Positions 1-11,186 of a DNA stretch of 64,000 bases are shown here, in pieces. Below the pieces are notes generated by a model. The model searched no databases and had not been told where the DNA came from. It saw only the letters and a list, made by a program, of their open reading frames with translations. Numbering within the stretch: position 1 is the stretch's first letter; each line of letters starts with the position of its first letter. The DNA lies in NCBI GenBank assembly GCA_963965975.1, contig OZ014411.1, positions 16,830,446-16,894,445 of the forward strand. Direction: 5' to 3'. The DNA comes from Xestospongia bergquistia (lineage: Eukaryota; Porifera; Demospongiae; Haplosclerida; Petrosiidae). The position numbers and the translations under genes are program-made.

Positions 1-230
1 CAACCGATCATATCCTCAACCAGATGTAATTTACAGAAAACGTTATACCATATAGTATGGCTGTAAAGTCCTGTATGTGTGGGATTAGATAGTGATCAAG
101 GATGGTGGGATTGTTAAAAAAATGATAGTCTTCACAATGACACCAGGCACCAGAGCATTTCCTTGGCACCATATGAAGCAGAGAGGACCAGTTGCTATAT
201 GATGGAAAAAGAGTACCCACTTATATCATA
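1..230 (-). pseudogene. Ty3/gypsy reverse-transcriptase fragment (copy A)
   Basis: On the minus strand an open stretch (220 to 8) reads like the start of a Ty3/gypsy reverse transcriptase. It has a C-G-x-W block, then an N-N-x-x-I-L-D segment and the conserved I-P-H-I-Q-D-F run that precedes the first catalytic region. It lacks the residues needed for activity and continues left out of the window. The copy-B homologue at 31835-32305 extends further into the RT domain and supports the family call. It is an old retroelement remnant carried along in the segmental duplication. Confidence 0.6.
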
Positions 231-689
231 TGTTTGAAATCACGATGTGCAATATTTAGTTGTTCTCGTGCTAATTGCCAGGTGTGTTCAAAGCCAGGTG
301 ACTCAATAGTACTGATGTGATGTGTCACATAATGTTTCATAGGTTCATTTCTGCTGTAAGGTTGTATTATTAGAGGAAACTCAGATAAGATTGCTTCAAA
401 AGTATTTGCAAATTTCTAGAAAAAAGGGTAGGGCTGAGTGTGGCTCTTGATATGCTGTATCTTAAACATCAACAATGATGAAAACCCATCGAAACATGGA
501 TCAAATTTGAGATCAAGTATGAAGTCTTCTGCTGATGTTTCCATTCAGCTAAAGAAGGAGCAATAATACTCATTTTAGGAGAGTGTCAGCAAGAATGTGA
601 ACACCAGAGTGATTTGTACATAAAATAAGCAACTTAGTATTAGGCAAGCAACATCTATCACCACTAGTGGCTGCCCTGTCATTTCCAAG

Positions 690-1016
690 ATATTCACTTT
701 CAACATCATTGATAATACCAGTACACATCTAAAGACAATATTGGGGATGCTGGGTTCAGGTGAATCAGAACAACAAGAGTTGCCTTTCTTAGCTGAGTCT
801 TAGCTGAGAGTGTCTTAATAAGCTTCTTGCAGCTAGTGATCTCAGTAAAAGTTTGCTACATTTGTACGACATGTTGGGATGAATCAATGCAAAGACTCAT
901 GGTACAACAGCCACTATTAGTATCTTAACAGCAAGGCTAACCAATTCTTCAAGACTTCCAGAATCTCCATTTGAAGCTAATATCATTATAATATCAGACA
1001 TTAGCTGGAGGCATTG
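690..1016 (-). pseudogene. Gag-like remnant of the same Ty3/gypsy element (copy A)
   Basis: This is the counterpart of 32857-33230. The B copy is better preserved and reads, on the minus strand, a segment resembling the end of Ty3/gypsy gag (P-x-N-V-x-M-I-L-A-S, then S-L-E-E-L-V-S-L-A). In A small indels break the frame; for example, extra bases near 795 duplicate 'ttagctgag'. Gag to the right and RT to the left gives one minus-strand element. It is called by family resemblance only. The DNA between (231-689) shows no readable gene. Confidence 0.35.
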
Positions 1017-1207
1017 AAGAGACGACCACGCCTATTTCATTTCTTTAACTTAATAAATACAAGATTCAAGAGAAAATAGGGGGATTCTTTAACGAAAACA
1101 ACCAGCGTATGCATGCTTGAATGTCTGTTTTCTCAATACCAAATTGCTTTAGGCGGTTAACCACTATGGTATGTTTGTTGTTCTTTCTTATGAGGCCATT
1201 GCATGGA

Positions 1208-1215
1208 CACGCATG
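1208..1215. repeat. Left target-site duplication of the hAT element
   Basis: CACGCATG sits directly outside the left inverted repeat. The right flank (3590-3597) is CACACATG, matching at 7 of 8 positions. Eight-base target duplications are typical of hAT transposons. The uninterrupted site survives at 33409-33416 in unit B. Confidence 0.8.
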
Positions 1216-1374
1216 CAGGGATGTGGAAATAGCCGGTCATGGCGGACATTGTCCGTTTTTTTCTACAAATTGTCCAAGATTTTCAACTAGAAAAAAAGGA
1301 CATTTGTCCGATTTTTAACCCTTCAGCCACTGCGGAAACGGACAACATACCCACACCCATAATAGTTAAGCCAT

Positions 1375-3236
1375 ATGCATGCAGTCATGTGGAGATATCT
1401 GCCAGGAGTAAAACGGCCCCAAATAGCTACTGTGTCGTCCAAACGAACAAGATATGATGATGAAGCTGATAGCAGACAGTTTGTGAGATCTTGGTTGGAA
1501 GATTTTTCGTGGCTTTTCTACGACAGCAGTACCAAGATTATGTACTGTAAGCTCTGTCAAAAACATCATAAGAAGAATGTTTTTGCTACATGTGGGTCAA
1601 CTAATTTTAGAATGTCGGCTTTAGTTGATCATGGTATATCACTAGAACATACTGATGCCATTAAAGCAGACCAAGACTCTCTCAATGCTGCTCCAATTTT
1701 CACTTCTGCCACAGATCTAGCTGACAAAGCAATGATCACACTTCTTGAAGCTGCATATTTCCTTGCTCAAGAAGATTTAGCCATTTTAAAGTTTCAAAGT
1801 GTTACCAATTTGCTGGAGCTTTGTGAGTGTCCTCATCTACCCAAAAAGATATATCGAAACAGAAATGGCTGTCATGACATCATCATGGCTATGGCTGATT
1901 ATATGGAGTCCAACGTAATTCAGTTAATGCAAGAGAGCCCTTTCCTTGGAATCATGATCGATGAATCCACTGACCTTAGGGTCAGAAAAAATCTGATCAT
2001 CTACATTAATTTGCTTATGAATGAAAGATTGGAAAGTTTCTTTGTTCATATTAATGAATTGAAGAAGTGTGATGCAGATTGTCTTACACGAGCCATTGCT
2101 ACCTACCTTGAGGAGAATGATGTCTGTATTGCAAAGGTTGCTGGACTTGAAAGTGACGGAGCGAGAATTATTGTCGGGAGGTATAATGGTGTTGGGGCCA
2201 AACTGAAGAAACAGAACCCTTTCATGTTATCAATGCATTGTGTGACTCATAAACTACCACTAGCCAGTCAAAGTGCTATAGCATCAGTACCTTATTATAA
2301 TGAACACCATTCTATACTTAAAGGCGTTTACAACTATTTCCACACCTTCTCAGTGCATTACTCAGCTTTACGAGAAGTAATGGAAGTTCTTAACGATCCT
2401 GTCATGCAGATACAACAAGTTCATTCAATTCATTGGTTAACTATGCACAAAGCAGTAGAAGCCATTCAAAAGAGTTTCAGGGCACTTCTCACTTTTTCTA
2501 ATCTCGCAACTGAGAATGCTGATGTTGTGGCACAGGGACTATACAAGTCAATATGCTCATACAAGTTCATTGTTTTTACAAACTTTCTTTGTGATATTCT
2601 TGGTCATCTCACTTACCTTAGCTGCTTTTTCCAGCAAGACCATCTTGACTTTTCTCAAGTAAAATGTGTTGTCAATGCTACAATTGCTACTGTTCAGGAG
2701 AATTACTTGGATTGTGATAAATTAGGTGGAGAGCATTTGAACACTACCCTTGAGGAATTAAGCAATCCACTAATTTATGAAGGTCATGAAATAAAGAAAA
2801 GGCCAATGGATGAGCAAGAGTGTTTTTCTAGTATACGTCAATTTGCTGAGGAGGTAGTGTAAGATTTCCTGACCTTCCTGTCTGGTCTTCTATGAAGATA
2901 TTTGATCCACAATCTTATCCTACCAAGTCAACCATGTTGCGTAGCTTTGGAACTGAGGAAATAGAGACGTTGATTGACCATTTTGGTAAAGCTAAAGTTG
3001 TTGATTGTGTGTCATACAAGGAGTTAGTTGATCCTACCTGTATTCAGAGAGAGTGGCCTGTCTTCAAGAGAACTGTTTTTGACAATTATAGGAGCCTTTC
3101 TTTTAGAGAATTGGCAAAAGAAATAATTTCAAAAAAGAAAGCCTTGTTTCCAAACATTTCAAAGTCCCTTCAATTTATTAGTGTATTGCCAATGTCATCA
3201 GTTCCTTGTGAGAGAGGTTTTTCTGCACACAACTGA
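1375..3236 (+). pseudogene. hAT transposase, frameshifted, with a premature stop
   Basis: The first block (1375-2862, about 495 codons) has an N-terminal zinc-finger-like region (Y-C-K-L-C with distal histidines, about residues 55-100). The hAT catalytic core follows: first aspartate in I-M-I-D-E-S-T-D (~195), second in L-E-S-D-G-A-R with a downstream C-x2-H (~260-290), and the conserved tryptophan in H-W-L (~355). A second block (2892-3236) carries the C-terminal dimerisation region with P-C-E-R-G-F-S. The frame shifts by one between about 2855 and 2870. A TGA at 3234-3236 stops translation inside the dimerisation domain; homology to that domain continues for about 25 codons beyond it. The architecture resembles the ZNF862/KIAA1586-like hAT group. 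The Met at 1375 is the first in frame; the true start is uncertain. Confidence 0.85.
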
Positions 3237-3532
3237 ATCAGGGTCAAATTTAGACAACAGCTCACTGTCAAGACTGTTAATTCACTACTGTTCATATGAG
3301 TTAATGACCTGAGCCTGAATTATTTGATTTTCCTGAGGTTCTTTCACATTGGAAATGTCGGAAGAATTACAGACACATCTACTCATCAATGACATCTAAG
3401 CTAAACTTAACTGCTGTAACTCATTACTCTATCCATATTATCATTTATTAAGAAAATGTTTTGAGTAAAGCATAAATTCATTATGATGAACATATCCAAA
3501 CACAAAAGTATCAAAACAGACATGTCTGGCAC

Positions 3533-3574
3533 ATATTTTCAGTCTTAGGACAATTGTCCTAAGACTGAAAATAT
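3533..3574. repeat. 42-bp perfect palindrome inside the right end of the hAT element
   Basis: The arms ATATTTTCAGTCTTAGGACA and its reverse complement meet without a spacer at AATT (3552-3555). The centre is the same GGACA-TGTCC motif found twice near the left end, so it probably forms part of the transposase recognition region. Confidence 0.85.
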
Positions 3575-3589
3575 ATTTCCACATCCCTG

Positions 3590-5755
3590 CACACATGCTG
3601 TCACAAGCGACAAGTAAAGGTTAGTAGGTTTTTTAACTTGTGTATTAATGAGAATATATCATATATGAAAGGCTACGATTGATGAGTTTAAGTCAAACAT
3701 AGCATTTTTAAAAACATTCACGTGAACACAACAACCTGTAAGACTTCATTATCCAATCCAGTTCATCATCACTACTATAGTTATAATTGTACCTGCTCTC
3801 TCACTCTGTTTTAATATCTGACTGATTTTGAAACACCAGATCAAAATTACTTGCTATTCTGTAGTAGTAATAATTATTTAATGAACTTTTTATAGAGATG
3901 TCAGGCAAAAATTGAAAACAGAAATTCAAGCATACATTCCTGGAAAGAAGATGTGTTTATTCTAACAATAACCAATTTGGTGTGACTTTTTTACGTTTTC
4001 AACTAGAAAATGATTTTTGTGTATAATTCCATTTCTCAATTTACAAACAGTTTGGTATGTCCATGTACTATTTCTTTCCTTGAAATCATACAAATCTAGT
4101 ATCAATTGATTAGTAACACAGTCAATCTCTTGAAGAATGTCTAGTGACCCTTTATTGACTTCTAGTAGGTAGTGTTTTGTAGTGATACCAAGTTTACTGG
4201 AGTACTGAAGAGACATTGCTAAACAATAAAATTAATGACAGAAAATACTATATTATTGTAAATATAAAGAATGTGTTATAATTAAATTTATTTTTATAGT
4301 TCAGTTACAGCTTCAAACATTTGAAACAATGAATTTTAAAGTTATCAAACCAATTACGTTTGCCAATGGAAAACTGTTAGTAGAAACTTAAGAGAAAAAC
4401 ACTACACTTAATAATAACTTAACCAGGAAAAGTATTAAAATACAGAACCCTCGGCACAGTAGTTGCTGAAATACATTGAGTGATGATAGTCATACTGCCA
4501 TGTGTACTACAAGATAACTTACTAAAAAATGTAATACAAAGATATGACAACTGACAAGATAAGAAAATAGTCATGACTTTAGAAAGAAACATTAATAAGA
4601 AATCAAAGCACAGTATGGCAACTGCATGCATGCATAAAGTAGGTGATAATACGATTAATTAGATTTTAAATACAATTTTATTTTTTGTAAGACAGAGAAC
4701 ACATAATTCATACATAATAATAGTCACATTGCTTATAATTTACAGTACCAATAATAAATCCATACACTGCATGACTAAAGGAGCATATTAACAACATACA
4801 ATTTAGAATTCTACAGTGAACTGCTCGTGCATTTTTAAAAGCATAATGTAGCTTTAATATGATAAACAAAACAGATTATATAAGTTTCCAATTAATTCTA
4901 TTTGAGATTGAAAATGCTGAGTTGAGTATACAATTTACAGAAAATAAGAGATACAAAATTGTTATAGTAAAAACCGATATCAAAATGAAATTCAGCATAT
5001 TTACTAACCTAAGAATCAGTCAACTGGACACAATAGACACTGCTCTTACACAATCACTTTATGTGCCGTTATTTCTATTAAAGCGAATGGAGAGGAAAAA
5101 ATTTGGCTTTCGACGTCGCTACTTTTTACAAACATTAAAAGGTAAAAACTTTTAAGAACAAGTAAATAGAAAACATTTTTTAATTGCCAAAAAAGTCATG
5201 ACTGTTGTTTTTATCAAAATTATATTTATATTAGACTCAGTTCTTTGTAATTTAAATCCTCTTCCCGTAAATTAAGTAGTGTGACAGTTATAACAAATAA
5301 ATTTTGATATGTAAGTTCAGTAAATAAAATATCAACATATACTCAATGGTTGAAGTCATGAATATTGACAATTATATTATATGATAGTACAGAAGAACTT
5401 TGTGAAAATAATCTATGTTATAGATAAGCTATCATAACATAATAGTATTATCAATCAATCACTTTTGTAAACATTAATGTCTTTCTAAAATGCTATAGAA
5501 ATCATCCAAAGGCTTGGGATTGTCTTTGAACCACCTATCTAGACAAGATTAATAAGGTATTTTGTTTTAAGCTTCTTTTTGTAATTGACATGTGACCACA
5601 CCCATATATTACAAAACATGACCCAAGCTATATTATTGTGCATTCATTTGAATTGTAATCTTAATTATTACAAGACTACGATAACATTACCACAATCAAA
5701 ACAATTAACATTTTTTCTGGCAAAACTAGGACTATAGTAATTGTTGGGTTATCTA
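3590..5755. other. Duplicated intergenic DNA without a convincing gene
   Basis: AT-rich sequence matching 33.42-36.24 kb in unit B. An 84-codon minus-strand ORF (4216-3962) is open in A. In B its region is split by an insertion of about 500 bp near 33852 and altered by small indels. I recognise no domain in it, and treat it as non-coding or a lost exon. Other short ORFs here (4419-4631, 4859-5155) are also not conserved as frames between the copies. Confidence 0.5.
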
Positions 5756-5940
5756 TATATATTACGTAAGCCTCAGATGGACATTCCAATTCCTATTCCT
5801 TATTTCTTCCGTGAACCTTGGAGCACTTAAAAATCCCAATTAACGACCCAGTTGATGAGTTCCAATTTCTTATTCCTAATTTCATTTTTTCCATGTGTGC
5901 CATTTCTAGGCTTTTCTTGTTACTTAATAAAACAAATGAG
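5756..5940. mobile_element. Partial MITE-like segment
   Basis: The left border reads TTACGTAAGCC then a cagatggacattcc block. The right border of the related segment in unit B (36528-36555) carries the inverse, ggaatgtccatctgcggcttctgtaa. The internal text 'cccaattaac..cccagttgatgagttcc' is shared by A (from ~5837) and B (from ~36248). I infer a short terminal-inverted-repeat element of which A keeps mainly the left end and B mainly the right end. Confidence 0.45.
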
Positions 5941-7950
5941 TTGTTTACTTTACCTGTAAATTCTAGTTATAGTACAATGTGGTCTAAGTGGTTTCCTTGG
6001 CATACTATGTACTCCAGGCACAGTAGTACAATAACAGATTGCACAACAGTGCTGAACAAACAAAATACCATATTGATAGTGACAGTTAAGCATATAGATT
6101 AAAAATTTTAGTGATTAGTTTTTCTGCCAAACTAGGAATATAGTAATTGTAGGAGTATCTATATATTTTTAATTCTGTTCATATTTCTATAATGAAGTAT
6201 ACATTTATGTTTGTATGTGTAGTACAAAAATAAGCTATACAAATAGGCCAAAGGACATGCATTATCTTACCTAACTATGTATCTAGTCAACTATTGTTAT
6301 AATTGTAAAGTGTTATTAATTTTGTGATAATCAATTAATAATTTCTTTGCAATATAGACATGTGACTACACTCATTGCATTATATCACGATATTGTATTT
6401 AAAATAATGGCATCAACTGATACTAATATTATGTATTAATTTACTGTGATATATATTTATTTATATTGCTTTTATGGACATATTGGAAGTTCATTCATTT
6501 TTTTACAACAATAATACAAATATCATAATTAGTGATACTGGACTGAACTAAGACAAAGATAATCAAGGAGATATACAAAAAGAAGCAAAATGGAATCATT
6601 CATGGCAACATTGTTTTACCTGAGGTAGAAACACATCAAAATGTAATATCAATGCTATTGGACACTTTGTAAGTGGAAAATAGACCTCATATATATATAA
6701 ACATTTTAACTACATCAGTAGAAAAATATCTAGTCATATGTATGAGGACAAATGAGTCGTTTATTTTACCTATAAATTCTAGTCATAGTACAATGTGGTC
6801 TAAGTGGATTGCTTGGCATACTATGTACTCCAGGCACAGTAGTACAATAACAGATTGCACAAAAGTGCTGAACAAACAAAATACCATATTGATAGTGACA
6901 GTTAAGCACTGATTACACTTTTAGTGATTAGTTTTGCTAACATTGTAATCTTCATTATTACAATATTACTATAACCTTGTCACAATCCAAACAAATAACA
7001 TTTTCTGCCAAACTAGGAATATAGCAATTGTAGGAGTATCTATATATTTTTAATTCTGTTCATATTTCTATAATGAAGTATACATCTATGTTTGTATGTG
7101 TAGTACAAAAATAAGCTATACAAATAGGCCAAAGGACATGCATTATCTTACCTAACTATGTATCTAGTCAACTATTGTTATAATTGTAAAGTGTTATTAA
7201 TTTTGTGATAATCAATTAATAATTTCTTTGCAATATAGACATGTGACTACACTCATTGCATTATATCACGATATTGTATTTAAAATAATGGTATCAACTG
7301 ATACTAATATTATGTATTAATTTACTGTGATATATATTTATTTATATTGCTTTTACGGACATATTGAAATAATATGGAAGTTCATTCATTTTTTTACAAC
7401 AATAATACAAATATCATAATTAGTGATACTGGACTGAACTAAGACAAAGATAATCAAGGAGATATACAAAAAGAAGCAAAATGGAATCATTCATGGCAAC
7501 ATTGTTTTACCTGAGGTAGAAGCACATCAAAATGTAATATCAATACTATTGGACACTTTGTAAGTGGAAAGTAGACCTCATATATATATAAACATTTTAA
7601 CTACATCAGTAGAAAAATATCTAGTCATATGTATGAGGACAAATGAGTCGTTTATTTTACCTATAAATTCTAGTTATAGTACAATGTGGTCTAAGTGGAT
7701 TGCTTGGCATACTATGTACTCCAGGCACAGTAGTACAATAACAGATTGCACAACAGTGCTGAACAAACAAAATACCATATTGATAGTGACAGTTAAGCAC
7801 TGATTACACTTTTAGTGATTAGTTTTGCTAACATTGTAACCTTCATTATTACAATATTACTATAACATTGCCACAATCCAAACAAATAACATTTTCTGCC
7901 AAACTAGGAATATAGCAATTGTAGGAGTATCTATATATTTTTAATTCTGT
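5940..7950 (+). repeat. Tandem ~890-bp repeats, two full units plus partial (unit A)
   Basis: The marker 'tttctgccaaactaggaatatag' occurs at about 6120, 7003 and 7894, giving periods near 884 and 891 bp. The two full units are almost identical. Each contains a roughly 79-codon ORF (6673-6912 and 7564-7803) opened only by GTG, with no recognisable domain; a related stretch lies at 5818-6102. In unit B the same array has more, shorter units and the frame is broken, so I read these ORFs as by-products of the repeat. Confidence 0.85.
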
Positions 7951-9090
7951 TCATATTTCTATAATGATGTATACATCTATGTTTGTATGTGTATTACAAA
8001 AATAAACTATACAAATAGGTCAAAGGGCATGAATTATATTACATTACAATACATTAATAATTTTTCAAATGAATTGTATATTTCCTTCATCACATTATCT
8101 GTTTAGAGTTGGAACCAATGACATTTTGCATCAGTACACATAAAGAGCTAAAAAAGGAGATAATAAAGAGATAATATGGGGATAAGTTTAACTAATGCTT
8201 ATCTTCAATAAAATTATAAACTTGCAGAGCTGTCTTTGTTAACTATTACTTAACCAGGTTGTATAAACTTTATTTGGTAGTAAAATAGATCATTTAACTT
8301 TCACGCTATACAACAAGTATATTAGTACTATAATCTCAGTTATGGCCACACCATTAACAAAGTTTACTTCATTTGTAAAAGTAACAAAGGTGACGTAAAT
8401 CTTAGAGTAAGAAGATAGCATTAATAATTATTGCTTTTCAAAAATGTATGCTATATATAAGTGAGTGCAATTCTTAAACTATCATTACATGATGTATTAG
8501 AGAAATAGTCAGAGGATTACACTCACTAGTGTACTTCTGAATGGTTCATTAGTATATTATATCATATTTTGTTTGTGTGTGTTGTGTGTTCAGAAAACAC
8601 TCACAAATATACTAAAAATAAAAAAGAGTTAAAATATAATTATTAAAATACAGCAGCTAATGTCTAACATAAAACAATGTAGTTCATACCATTCCATATC
8701 ACGAACGGGACAGAATAACACATGACAGATATAGTCACTTCTACTAAAAAGTTGAGACTACCACTCTAAATTATACTAACTTACTGTGACACGCGTTTTT
8801 TGTTAGAGTTTAGGGAGTGGGAACTGGGTTTGAACTTGCTGGCTATCAGTCTAGCGTGCTAGCCCCTCCTCCTTTAGAGGTGACGGGGGAGGAGGCTATT
8901 GGAATGTATGACAGTGCCGTAACGTTTTCCTGGACTACCTTATTCGATCGAGTCTAAGGATAACAAATGCACCAAAAACTCTTGGGTTTACGAATAACTG
9001 TTATGTTAACTGTGTAAAAATTGCAATACAGCTCCACATTCCAATGGGGGAGTAAGTCTAGTTCGCCTCTAACCTCTCCTCCGCCTGTCA
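7951..9090. other. Duplicated upstream region of chitin synthase A
   Basis: No gene is seen. The sequence is well conserved with 39.46-40.48 kb. It includes a GC-richer block at about 8790-8930 with a short hairpin of C-rich and G-rich arms (tagcccctcctcc ... gggggaggaggct), which stands out from the AT-rich surroundings. Position and conservation suggest it contains promoter elements for the downstream gene. No TATA box or initiator could be assigned with confidence. Confidence 0.4.
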
Positions 9091-9192
9091 TCTTAATTAT
9101 AAAAAAGAGATGAGCTAGCTCGCAGATTACCGGACAATTAAGCAGTGCTTTCAACTAAAGCTAAGCGTATGTGAGCTTCATCAGATTGTAAG
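9090..9192 (+). promoter_or_regulatory. Putative non-coding first exon of chitin synthase A
   Basis: A strong 5' splice site, AAG|GTAAGTATG, falls after 9192. It is preserved exactly in unit B after 40582, while the following intron has diverged, including loss of a TA microsatellite. The first coding exon begins with ATG directly after an AG (ttatag|ATGGC at 11187), so splicing from 9192 to 11187 would place the start codon at the exon edge. The left end of this exon is a guess. Inference from splice-site conservation only. Confidence 0.45.
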
Positions 9193-9224
9193 GTAAGTAT
9201 GTTGCAAGTATCTTAATAATAATA

Positions 9225-9228
<4 letters not shown>

Positions 9229-9269
<41 letters not shown>
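9229..9269. repeat. (TA)n microsatellite
   Basis: About 20 uninterrupted TA dinucleotides. The equivalent place in unit B (near 40619) has only a short tatgtatgtatg stretch, so the tract expanded in A or contracted in B. Confidence 0.95.
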
Positions 9270-9273
<4 letters not shown>

Positions 9274-9670
9274 GTATAAATAGACATAATGTACGTACGT
9301 ATTTAAATTATATATAATTTCAATTCAACTGGTTCTATAATTATAAACAACAGTAGCAGTATATAGTTTGTACTAGCACTAGCCATTAAAAGTTGACATA
9401 AAACATGATCTTTAAACTGTCCTTATATTAGAACAACACTTAGTTGTTTTAGCTGATATCATTGTCACTCAGGCTAACTACATTTATTGAAAAATATATG
9501 TGTTATGGCCTTCTTTGAAACACTCTTAAAGACAACCAGTAATGGCGAATGACCCAATTTTAAACTAATCCATCCTGCTTTACAACTAACTCCACACTAG
9601 TGAAAGTGTTAACTACTATTTTTATTTATGTGATATTGATCTCAAAGGAAACAATTTTTATGTTATGGCT

Positions 9671-10245
9671 TAGTCTCGTCCGCAGACCTACTAGCAAGCT
9701 AAAGTAGGTCTGGTCACACGAGTTGACTTGTGTTCTCAGTAAGGAATGTGGCGCGGGTGTTGGTATGCAATTAGAGGTAGTGTGAAATACGAATATTATT
9801 AAATTGAAGTGTTTAAAGCGTGGAGATTTGTCTACTGCAAACGTTGTCTTTGAAATCAACGAAATTGCCAAAGAATTTGGATTTACTCTCAAAGAGAAAC
9901 AAAAAAATTTACAAAACAGTTTATCTATTTTTGGTGAATCTTCTCTGGTTGCATTTCAAGTTTCTCATTGTTTAGCACATCTACAACTATGGAGTATAGA
10001 CAGGAATATTCATCGTTCTTGTTTCTTATAATGACAGGAACTTTGGGTTCACTGCTTAGGTCAGAGCAGCTGGAGTAGCAGATTTCGTGCATACACTTCC
10101 ACACCTACTTCAATTTAATGTTTCATATTTCACACTACCTTTAATTGCATACCAACATCCGCGCCACATTCCTTACTGAGACACAAAAGTCAACTCGTGT
10201 GACCAGACCTACTTTAGCTTGCTAGTAGGTCTGGGGACGAGACTA
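9671..10245 (+). mobile_element. 575-bp element with ~130-bp terminal inverted repeats and 9-bp target duplication
   Basis: The ends TAGTCTCGTCC and GGACGAGACTA begin long inverted arms (9671-~9805 and ~10112-10245). The arms share blocks such as cctactagcaagctaaagta and gtaaggaatgtggcgcgg in opposite orientation. The flanks repeat GTTATGGCT (9662-9670 and 10246-10254). Unit B has a single uninterrupted gttatggtt at ~40978, a clear empty site. Long arms plus a 9-bp duplication fit a Mutator-like (MULE) non-autonomous element. A 75-codon ORF (9804-10031) starts inside the left arm. Its E-F-G-F-T-L-K-E-K-Q stretch faintly recalls RecQ-type helicase Q motifs, so it could be captured gene sequence; that is speculative. 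Confidence 0.85.
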
Positions 10246-10254
10246 GTTATGGCT

Positions 10255-11186
10255 AAGAAAGTGTAGGAAAAAGTACAACTTAGCAATTTGTTTGTGACCT
10301 TCATCTTGTCAATAGAATTGCGTGTACACGTGATGGCGATTTTGTAATGTTTTACTTCCATGTATACAACACTCTTAAAATATTTTTGTATGTTTATAAC
10401 GGTAGATTTTAATTTTGAGCTAGATTACCACCTTATGTTTTAAAGATATTATTCGTTTTCTTTAAGCTCCTTCACGGGTATTTATGTTGAAAAATTGGCC
10501 CGTTTTAAAAGCCACACTGATTCGAAGCCAATTAATTGCCCATTCTGAATGGGCTGATGTTTGCATGCAATCGGATATATATATATGACAAAAAATCGTA
10601 TGTTGATAGCGTAATATTGTTACATAAAAGTAATAGAACTCAAAAGGTTCGATCTGCCAAACCAGATTTAAAGCAATCTTGTCATATAAAATAAATATTC
10701 ATTGCATGCAAAAACAATGTTTCTGCAAGTAGGTTACGTTAATCTCAAAAGTTCGAAACAAAAAATGATTATACGGAGATACCATACTATCATGTAAGTA
10801 GAAATACCGCTGTGGCTAGATTCCCGTTAGAATAAAACCATACTTACTGTGTGTGCCATATAGAAAATACTGTTTTGATTTTAAATTGCATTCTTTAACT
10901 CAGCAATGCAGCTTATCAAAAAGAATGTTGACTTAATATCAATTTTACACTGCATACATATTCGAAATAAAACTGTGCATTGTTTACCTTGTCACTAAAT
11001 TGAACAAAAATATGCTTAAAAAACAATTTATGTTTACAATAGTATTTATAAATGTTATTCCAGAGTATGTCAACAATTCTTTTAAGATTATGTTCATAAA
11101 TGTACTCATAGTATATCCATACATTAAAATGGATGGCAATTGTCAGTGTTATTTTTTGCATTCTCCCACAACTAATAGAATTATAG
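10255..11186. other. Putative 5' intron of chitin synthase A
   Basis: No independent gene is seen. The sequence is alignable with 40.98-41.93 kb. Short ORFs on both strands (10916-11161, 11000-11200) overlap each other and the true start of the gene, and look incidental. The 3' end reads tagaattatag|ATG, a plausible acceptor. Confidence 0.45.

Larger units (their letters stand above)
1216..3589 (+). mobile_element. hAT-superfamily DNA transposon, 2374 bp, both ends intact
   Basis: The element begins CAGGGATGTGGAAATA (1216-1231) and ends with the exact reverse complement (3574-3589). This is a perfect 16-bp terminal inverted repeat with the C-A-G-G-G start usual for hAT elements. Subterminal copies of a GGACA..TGTCC motif occur at about 1245-1254, near 1300-1311 and in a palindrome at 3533-3574; they are plausible transposase-binding sites. 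It contains a damaged transposase. It is absent from the matching position in unit B, so it inserted after the segmental duplication or was lost cleanly from B. Confidence 0.92.

Noticed and set aside
3962-4216. 84-codon minus-strand ORF
   Set aside because: Composition is fairly protein-like, but the B copy is interrupted by a ~500-bp insert and small deletions, and no family is recognised; kept only as a remark in the intergenic entry.
4859-5155. 98-codon ORF with a basic C-terminus
   Set aside because: The unit-B counterpart (35.4-35.7 kb) has indels that break the frame; no recognisable domain.
6673-7803. Two ~79-codon ORFs with nearly identical products in successive repeat units
   Set aside because: They open only with GTG, have no domain, exist because the repeat unit is duplicated, and are broken in the unit-B array.
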